Shown here: piece after piece, positions 7,360 to 11,842 of the stretch
Layout: every line of letters begins with the position of its first letter
How positions within the stretch are numbered: the stretch's first letter is position 1
NCBI GenBank assembly: GCA_045600065.1
Contig: JAZRXE010000049.1
Location: 1-11,842 of the forward strand
Length of the DNA stretch: 11,842 nucleotides
Reading direction: 5' to 3'
DNA from: RGIG2707 sp045600065
GTDB taxonomy: Bacteria > Bacillota > Clostridia > Peptostreptococcales > Anaerovoracaceae
The notes under the pieces: model-generated
Told to the model about the DNA's origin: nothing
Database searches by the model: none
What the model saw: only the letters and a program-made list of their open reading frames with translations
Made by a program: the position numbers and the translations under genes

Positions 7360-8103
7360 ATGAAACAATTCATTTTCGAGATCATCGCCAACGAGCCGCT
7401 GACAGCGGACGTTATGCACATGACGCTTCAGGGCCCGGAGGGCTCTCTGGAGGGCCTTAAGGCAGGGCAGTTCGTAAACATCAGCATAGACGGACTCTAT
7501 CTGAGAAGGCCCATATCCGTATGCGATCTCAAAGAAGATCAGCTGACCATAATCTACAAGGTCGTTGGCCGCGGCACTGAGCAGATGAAGCAGATGTGCC
7601 CGGGCGCTGAGCTGGATATTCTGACCCATCTGGGCAACGGATACGATCTCAGCTGCAGCGGGGATGCTCCTCTGCTGGCAGGAGGCGGCGTGGGAGTTCC
7701 TCCCATGTACTATCTGGCAAAGCAGCTCATTGCTCAGGGCAAAAAGCCCCAGGTGATACTGGGCTTCAACACCGCGTCCGAGATCTTTTACGAGGAGGAA
7801 TTCAAGGCCCTGGGCTGCAGCGTGACTGTGGCGACGGTTGACGGAAGCTATGGTGTCAAGGGCTTTGTAACAGACCCCATGAAGACCATGGATTATTCCT
7901 ATGTTTACACCTGCGGCCCCGAGCCTATGCTCAAGGCCGTATACAAGACCTGCAGGACAGGCGCTCAGTTCAGCTTCGAAGAGCGCATGGGCTGCGGCTT
8001 CGGAGCCTGCATGGGCTGCACCTGCAAGACCATAACAGGCTACAAGCGCATATGCAAGGACGGACCCGTAATGATGAAGGAGGACATACTGTGGGAAGAT
8101 TAA
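7360..8103 (+). CDS. pyrK: Dihydroorotate dehydrogenase electron-transfer subunit
   Basis: The FAD and [2Fe-2S] subunit of class 1B dihydroorotate dehydrogenase; it passes electrons from PyrDB's FMN to NAD+. It has 247 residues, close to the usual 250-265. An N-terminal ferredoxin-reductase-like FAD domain carries LRRPISV (49-54), with the RPxS flavin motif. The NAD-binding domain has GGGVGVPP (108-115) and CGPEPM (185-190). The C-terminal cluster motif is Cys212-x4-Cys217-x2-Cys220-x11-Cys232. This spacing is the PyrK iron-sulfur signature. The start is preceded by AGGGGGA (7349-7355), overlapping the carB stop. Its last 13 bases overlap pyrD, fitting tight co-production of the two subunits. 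Confidence 0.95.
   Translation: MKQFIFEIIANEPLTADVMHMTLQGPEGSLEGLKAGQFVNISIDGLYLRRPISVCDLKEDQLTIIYKVVGRGTEQMKQMCPGAELDILTHLGNGYDLSCSGDAPLLAGGGVGVPPMYYLAKQLIAQGKKPQVILGFNTASEIFYEEEFKALGCSVTVATVDGSYGVKGFVTDPMKTMDYSYVYTCGPEPMLKAVYKTCRTGAQFSFEERMGCGFGACMGCTCKTITGYKRICKDGPVMMKEDILWED
8077..8084 (+). promoter_or_regulatory. pyrD ribosome-binding site inside pyrK
   Basis: AAGGAGGA lies 6 bases before the GTG at 8091 and within the pyrK reading frame. It decides the pyrD start: the ATG at 8052 in the same frame has no comparable site. Confidence 0.85.
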
Positions 8104-9002
8104 GCACAGAGCTTTGCGGCATTCAGCTGGACAATCCGGTGATACCCTCTTCGGGTACCTTCGGCTACGGCTATGAGTTCGCAGACATTTACGATATCAA
8201 CTGCCTCGGGACCTTCTCTTTTAAGGGAACCACCAGAGACCCCAGATTCGGCAATGCTACTCCCAGAATAGCCGAAGGCTACGCAGGCATGCTCAATGCC
8301 GTAGGCCTTCAGAATCCCGGAGTGGAAAAGGTTATCTCCGAGGAGCTTCCCAGGCTGAAGAAGGTATTCCGCAAGCCCGTAATGGCCAATGTCAGCGGAT
8401 TTTCAGTGGAGGATTACGTATACACCAGCAGCCTTCTAGACAAGGAGGATCAGGTGGGCTGGCTGGAGATCAACATCAGCTGCCCCAATGTTCACGGCGG
8501 CGGCATGAGCTTCGGCACCACTCCCGAGGGAGCTGCGGAGGTCACAAGAGCTGTTAAGGCAGCCACCACCAAGCCCGTGATCATGAAGCTCACACCCAAT
8601 GTAACGGATATAGCCTCCATAGCAAAGGCCTGCGAGGATGCCGGCGCCGACGGCATCAGCCTTATAAACACCCTGCTGGCCATGCGTATAGACCTTAAGA
8701 CCAGAAAGCCCGTGCTTTCCATAACCACAGGCGGCTTGTCAGGTCCCGCGGTATTCCCGGTGGCCCTGCGCTGCGTATATCAGGTGGCTTCCGCCGTAAA
8801 GATCCCCGTGGTGGGCATGGGCGGTGTCAGCAGCGCCGAAAACGTAATAGAAATGATGCTCGCCGGAGCCTGCGCGGTACAGGTGGGCGCGGCCAATCTG
8901 ACAGACCCAATGGCAAGCAAGCGCATAATCGACAGTCTTCCGGCTGTTATGGATAAATATCACATCGAAAACCTTAAGGATATCATCGGAGGTGCACATT
9001 AA
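8091..9002 (+). CDS. pyrD: Dihydroorotate dehydrogenase catalytic subunit, class 1B (NAD-linked)
   Basis: Oxidises dihydroorotate to orotate using FMN, in a complex with PyrK. Starting at GTG 8091 gives 303 residues, the normal size, beginning MGRLSTELCGIQLDNPVIP, which matches the family N-terminus. Recognisable elements are the FMN-site lysine in FKGTT (Lys45), GMLNAVGLQNPG (66-77), NISCPNVHGGG with the catalytic Cys131 that marks class 1 enzymes, MKLTPNVTD (Lys166), INTLLAMRID (192-201) and the C-terminal phosphate/FMN-binding VGMGGVSSAEN and QVGAANL. An upstream in-frame ATG at 8052 would add 13 residues with no family resemblance. The gene overlaps pyrK by 13 bp and pyrF by 1 bp (TAATG at 9000-9004). 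Pairing with PyrK and the class 1B sequence indicate NAD+-dependent, quinone-independent activity, suited to anaerobic life. Confidence 0.95.
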   Translation: MGRLSTELCGIQLDNPVIPSSGTFGYGYEFADIYDINCLGTFSFKGTTRDPRFGNATPRIAEGYAGMLNAVGLQNPGVEKVISEELPRLKKVFRKPVMANVSGFSVEDYVYTSSLLDKEDQVGWLEINISCPNVHGGGMSFGTTPEGAAEVTRAVKAATTKPVIMKLTPNVTDIASIAKACEDAGADGISLINTLLAMRIDLKTRKPVLSITTGGLSGPAVFPVALRCVYQVASAVKIPVVGMGGVSSAENVIEMMLAGACAVQVGAANLTDPMASKRIIDSLPAVMDKYHIENLKDIIGGAH

Positions 9003-9706
9003 TGGGTAAGGATGTAATAGTAGCCTGCGATTTTGCAAGCGCAGAGCAGACCTTTGCTTTTCTGGACAAGTTCGAAGGCCTGGACAGAAAGCCCTTCGTC
9101 AAGATAGGCATGGAGCTTTATTATGCCGAAGGCCCTGCCATCGTAAAGGAGATCAAGACCAGGGGCCATAAGATCTTCCTGGATCTGAAGCTTCACGATA
9201 TCCCCAATACCGTCAAGAAGGCCATGCACGTGCTCAGCGTTCTGGATGTGGATATCTGCAATCTCCACGCCTCCGGCACCATAGCCATGATGGAGGCTGC
9301 ACTGGAGGGCCTTACAAGAGAAGACGGAACCAGACCTCTGCTCATAGCAGTGACCCAGCTGACCTCCACCGATCAGGAGTCCATGGAAAGAGATCTGCTT
9401 ATCAAGGAGCCCATAGATCAGGTTGTCATGCACTATGCTCACAACGCAAAGCTGGCAGGCCTGGACGGAGTTGTATGCTCCCCCCTGGAGGCAGGCAAGG
9501 TCCACGAGGTCTGCGGTGCGGGCTTCCTGACCGTCACCCCGGGTGTGCGTTTTGCGGACGGAGACGCCGGAGACCAGAAGAGGGTAATGACCCCGGAGCA
9601 GGCAAAGCTCATAGGTTCGGATTATATAGTAGTGGGCAGGCCCATCACTGCGGCAGCAGATCCCGTTGCCGCATATCAGCGCTGCATCAGAGAATTTGTT
9701 GATTAG
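9002..9706 (+). CDS. pyrF: Orotidine 5'-phosphate decarboxylase
   Basis: Decarboxylates OMP to UMP, the last step of the pathway. It has 234 residues, normal for the bacterial short form. The catalytic D-x-K-x2-D tetrad is in LDLKLHDIPNTV (Asp61, Lys63, Asp66), with the partner Lys34 in FVKIGMELYY. The C-terminal TPGVRFADGD and VVGRPITAAADP hold the phosphate-gripping loop. Its ATG shares one base with the pyrD stop (TAATG), and GGAGGT at 8988-8993 lies 8 bases upstream, so translation is probably coupled to pyrD. pyrE follows after 9 bp, giving adjacent genes for the last two steps. Confidence 0.95.
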   Translation: MGKDVIVACDFASAEQTFAFLDKFEGLDRKPFVKIGMELYYAEGPAIVKEIKTRGHKIFLDLKLHDIPNTVKKAMHVLSVLDVDICNLHASGTIAMMEAALEGLTREDGTRPLLIAVTQLTSTDQESMERDLLIKEPIDQVVMHYAHNAKLAGLDGVVCSPLEAGKVHEVCGAGFLTVTPGVRFADGDAGDQKRVMTPEQAKLIGSDYIVVGRPITAAADPVAAYQRCIREFVD

Positions 9707-9715
9707 GAGGACAAA

Positions 9716-10351
9716 ATGGAACTTAACGAAAAGATCGCAAAGGATCTGCTGGACATCAAGGCAGTATTCCTCAACCTGGACGAGCCCTTCATCTGGGCCA
9801 GCGGCATCAAGAGCCCCGTTTACTGCGACAACAGGCTGACACTGACCAGCCCTGCGGTAAGAAACGACGTTGAATACGGCCTGGTAGAGACCATCAGGGC
9901 CAACTATCCCGACGTGGAAGTTCTGATGGGTACCTCCACCGCAGGCATTGCCCACGCAGCCATCTGCGGACATCTGATGGATCTGCCCATGGGCTATGTC
10001 AGAAGCGGAAGCAAGGATCACGGAAGAAAGAACCAGATCGAGGGCAGGCTTGAACCTGGCCAGAAGGTGGTAGTGGTAGAGGATCTTATCTCCACCGGCG
10101 GCAGCAGCATAGAGGTCGTAGAGATACTGCGCGAGGCAGGCGCCGACGTGCTGGGCATCGTTTCCATAGTGACCTACGGCATGCAGAAGAGCTTCGACAA
10201 GCTGGCTGCGGCAAATACAAAGAATGTTTCCCTGACCGATTTCGACACCATCGCCAAGGTCGCCGCGGAGTATAACTTTATAAAGCCTGAGGATATCGCA
10301 AGGCTGCTGAAATTCAGAGACAACCCCTCCGACGAATCCTGGATCAAGTAA
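9716..10351 (+). CDS. pyrE: Orotate phosphoribosyltransferase
   Basis: Joins orotate to PRPP to give OMP. It has 211 residues, the usual length. The PRPP-binding signature is VVVVEDLISTGGSS (118-131), with the adjacent acidic pair Glu122-Asp123. The orotate-site strand SGIKSPVYCDNR is at 29-40, and the flexible catalytic loop region VRSGSKDHGRKNQ is at 95-107, with Lys100 and His102. AGGAGG at 9705-9710 overlaps the pyrF stop and lies 5 bases from the ATG. Nothing in the sequence is atypical. Confidence 0.96.
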   Translation: MELNEKIAKDLLDIKAVFLNLDEPFIWASGIKSPVYCDNRLTLTSPAVRNDVEYGLVETIRANYPDVEVLMGTSTAGIAHAAICGHLMDLPMGYVRSGSKDHGRKNQIEGRLEPGQKVVVVEDLISTGGSSIEVVEILREAGADVLGIVSIVTYGMQKSFDKLAAANTKNVSLTDFDTIAKVAAEYNFIKPEDIARLLKFRDNPSDESWIK

Positions 10352-10360
10352 GGAGACAAG

Positions 10361-11446
10361 ATGAGAAGCATTATCGACGTCACCGATCTCAGCGCGCAGG
10401 AGCTGAGCAGGCTCATAGACACCGCGCTTGATATCATAGCAAACCCCGGGCGCTACGCTCACATGTGCAGCGGCAAAAAGCTGGCAACTCTGTTCTTTGA
10501 GCCCTCCACCAGGACCCGCATGAGCTTTGAAGCAGCCATGCACGAGCTGGGCGGAGCCGTGATCTCCATGACAGACGGAGCTACATCCTCTGCATCCAAG
10601 GGTGAAAGTGTACACGATACCGCAAAGATTGTAAGCTGCTATGCAGACATCATCGCCATGAGGCATCCTATGGCAGGCGCTCCCCTTGTTGCCGCACTCA
10701 GCGGCTCAGTGCCCGTCATAAACGGAGGGGACGGTTCTCATTGTCACCCCACCCAGACTCTGGCAGACCTGCTGACCATATACAGAGAAAAGGGCAGCTT
10801 CAGCGGGCTTACCATAGGCTTTTGCGGAGATCTGAAGTACGGGCGCACCGTTCATTCCCTGATCAATGCCATGACCAGATATCCGGACAATCACTATGTG
10901 CTCATCAGCCCTGCGGAGCTTGAGCTGCCCGTAGAGTGCAAGGAGACCATACTTAAGGCCGGACAGCGCTTTGAGATCACCACCAGCCTGGAGGGTGCCA
11001 TTCCCGATCTGGATGTGCTCTATATGACTCGCATCCAGAAGGAGCGCTTCGACGATCCCGCCGAATACACCCGTTTGAAGGATTCCTACGTGCTGGATAC
11101 GGAAAAGATGGCTCTGGCCAAGGAAGACTGCATAGTGATGCATCCCCTGCCCAGGGTAAACGAGATCAGCGTGGAGGTGGATGACGACCCGAGAGCCGCA
11201 TATTTCCGCCAGGCTCTCAACGGCAAGTACATGCGTATGGCTTTGATCCTGAAGCTTCTGGGTATCAACGAGGACGAGGGTGAAATGCAGATGCCTGCCG
11301 AGATGATCACCAATGTGTTCAAGTGCTCCAATCCCAAGTGCATATGCGCTCAGGAGCAGGAGATCAGGCATATTTTCGTTCCCTGCGATGACAGTGGAAA
11401 TCGTTACCGCTGTCTGTACTGCGGACAGGAGATCTCAGACCTGTAG
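10361..11446 (+). CDS. pyrB: Aspartate carbamoyltransferase catalytic chain fused to PyrI-type zinc domain
   Basis: Condenses carbamoyl phosphate and aspartate to carbamoyl aspartate. It has 361 residues, against about 305-311 for PyrB alone. The catalytic part (1 to about 305) carries the carbamoyl-phosphate loop FFEPSTRTR (45-53), the 80s-loop Lys80, HPTQTLADL (129-137), GDLKYGRTVHSL (156-167), TRIQKERF (223-230) and MHPLPRVNEI (260-269). Residues about 314-361 form a zinc ribbon, ITNVFKCSNPKCIC followed by CLYC. The Cys spacing is C322-x4-C327-x23-C351-x2-C354, identical to the E. coli PyrI zinc site (109, 114, 138, 141). The roughly 100-residue nucleotide-binding N-terminal domain of PyrI is absent, so CTP/ATP control of the E. 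coli kind should be lost (inference). Full PyrB-PyrI fusions are known, for example in Thermotoga; this is a shorter version. AGGAG at 10351-10355 precedes the ATG by 5 bases. Last gene of the operon. Confidence 0.95.
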   Translation: MRSIIDVTDLSAQELSRLIDTALDIIANPGRYAHMCSGKKLATLFFEPSTRTRMSFEAAMHELGGAVISMTDGATSSASKGESVHDTAKIVSCYADIIAMRHPMAGAPLVAALSGSVPVINGGDGSHCHPTQTLADLLTIYREKGSFSGLTIGFCGDLKYGRTVHSLINAMTRYPDNHYVLISPAELELPVECKETILKAGQRFEITTSLEGAIPDLDVLYMTRIQKERFDDPAEYTRLKDSYVLDTEKMALAKEDCIVMHPLPRVNEISVEVDDDPRAAYFRQALNGKYMRMALILKLLGINEDEGEMQMPAEMITNVFKCSNPKCICAQEQEIRHIFVPCDDSGNRYRCLYCGQEISDL

Positions 11447-11453
11447 TACACAA

Positions 11454-11492
11454 GAACACAAGGGAACACAAGGGGACGGTTCTTCTGTGTTC
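11454..11492 (+). repeat. Short direct and inverted repeats at the array entry
   Basis: GAACACAAGG occurs twice in tandem (11454-11463, 11464-11473). GAACACA at 11464-11470 is the inverse of TGTGTTC at 11486-11492, so the GGGGACGGTTCTTC core sits in a 7-bp stem. The region starts 8 bases after the pyrB stop. This head motif resembles GGGGACGGTTCTT-type sequences that I recall near REP-associated/IS200-like Y1 transposase genes in Bacillota. Confidence 0.7.
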
Positions 11493-11664
11493 GGGTATCA
11501 TGCTGTCGCTGTGTGAAGATATTGAAATCGCAAGTCCGTCAGCCATGCCGGGGCCACGCTGCCGCTGCAGGCGGCTTTTGATCAGGAATGTAATGAAAGC
11601 CGCCTTCCGCTCCCGCTTACGACGGCCCCTTACATGGCCATCCGGGCTTGCGTTTTGGACACAG
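11472..11664 (+). repeat. Tandem repeat copy 1 (193 bp)
   Basis: Starts with GGGGACGGTTCTTCTGTGTTC and ends just before the same motif recurs at 11665. It contains a large imperfect hairpin (11525-11656). It is highly similar to copy 2; a 2-bp GT insertion in copy 2 makes the downstream spacing 195 bp. No transposase is encoded, so if this is a mobile element it is non-autonomous. Confidence 0.9.
11525..11656 (+). repeat. Long imperfect hairpin within copy 1
   Basis: Nested pairings on a common axis: 11529-11538 with 11643-11652 (10 bp, one G-U), extended by AAA/TTT; GCCATG 11542-11547 with CATGGC 11633-11638; GGGGCC 11550-11555 with GGCCCC 11624-11629; and AGGCGGCTTT 11569-11578 with AAAGCCGCCT 11596-11605 (perfect 10 bp). 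The loop is 17 bases. Internal loops separate the helices. The whole fold spans about 132 bases. Confidence 0.85.
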
Positions 11665-11842
11665 GGGGACGGTTCTTCTGTGTTCAGGAATCATCCTGAC
11701 GCTGTGTGTGAAGATATTTAAATCGCAAGTTCGTCAGCCATGTCGGGGCCACGCTGCCGCTGCAGGCGGCTTTTGATCAGAAACGTAATGAAAGCCGCCT
11801 TCCGCTCCCGCTTACGACGGCCCCTTACATGGCCATCCGGGC
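11665..11842 (+). repeat. Tandem repeat copy 2, cut by window end
   Basis: Begins with the same GGGGACGGTTCTTCTGTGTTC head and repeats copy 1 to the window edge. The hairpin helices are kept: 11737-11742 with 11828-11833, 11745-11750 with 11819-11824, and 11764-11773 with 11791-11800. Within the folded part, differences from copy 1 fall in the apical loop (GGAAT versus GAAAC), an internal loop (C versus T at 11743) and a G-U-tolerated stem position (T at 11731). Most other differences lie in the unpaired stretch after the head. More copies may continue beyond the window. Confidence 0.88.

Larger units (their letters stand above)
11447..11842. other. Gene-free region made of a tandem repeat array
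   Basis: There is no credible coding region in these 396 bases; short open frames fall inside the repeats and differ in frame between copies. A short lead-in is followed by one full and one truncated copy of a structured repeat. No T-rich intrinsic terminator for the pyr operon is visible between pyrB and the repeats. Either the repeat hairpins or sequence beyond the window must end transcription. Confidence 0.85.

Noticed and set aside
8052..8090. ATG 8052 as the pyrD start
   Set aside because: No ribosome site, 13 extra non-homologous residues and a larger overlap with pyrK; GTG 8091 has AAGGAGGA at ideal spacing.
8999..10666. 555-codon minus-strand frame across pyrF, pyrE and pyrB
   Set aside because: It spans three clear + strand genes and their junctions; a product of codon bias, with no coherent protein features.
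11500..11721. 73-codon frame within the repeats
   Set aside because: It crosses from one repeat copy into the next, has no ribosome site and its sequence is set by the repeat, not by coding constraint.
11472..11842. CRISPR array
   Set aside because: Only two long near-identical units in direct tandem; there are no short repeats with unique spacers.

Overview
The window is housekeeping nucleotide-biosynthesis DNA on the + strand, ending in a repeat array. The likely source is an anaerobic member of the Bacillota (Clostridia-like). This is inferred from three things: a single-chain PurL ending in its own glutaminase domain, an NAD-linked PyrK/PyrDB dihydroorotate dehydrogenase pair, and a PyrR-type RNA attenuator in front of the pyr genes. 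Base composition is moderately GC-rich, isoleucine is very often coded by ATA, and strong AGGAGG ribosome sites precede most genes. No rRNA, tRNA, phage or CRISPR feature was seen.

Layout. (1) Bases 1-2887 hold the C-terminal three quarters of purL (purine pathway, FGAM synthase); its start lies outside the window. (2) Bases 2888-3060 form a dense 173-bp regulatory region. It contains a purL hairpin terminator, a promoter whose -35 box falls in the loop of that terminator, a PyrR-binding hairpin with a CAGAGA loop, a 7-bp antiterminator pairing, and an intrinsic terminator whose 3' arm also carries the pyrC Shine-Dalgarno. (3) Bases 3061-11446 hold one compact operon: pyrC, carB, pyrK, pyrD, pyrF, pyrE, pyrB. 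Four junctions have exactly 9 bp between stop and start, and two genes overlap their upstream neighbour. (4) Bases 11447-11842 hold no gene. They contain two tandem copies of a roughly 193-195 bp element with a GGGGACGGTTCTTCTGTGTTC head and a long imperfect hairpin; the second copy runs off the window.

Together the operon encodes the pathway from carbamoyl phosphate to UMP: CarB (carbamoyl phosphate), PyrB (carbamoyl aspartate), PyrC (dihydroorotate), PyrDB/PyrK (orotate), PyrE (OMP), PyrF (UMP). carA, the glutaminase subunit of carbamoyl phosphate synthetase, is missing from the cluster, and so is pyrR. PyrB is the most unusual protein: its catalytic chain is fused to only the zinc-binding half of the PyrI regulatory chain, without the nucleotide-binding half. 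The points most worth following up are this zinc-only PyrB fusion, the overlapping regulatory elements before pyrC, and the structured tandem repeat after pyrB.
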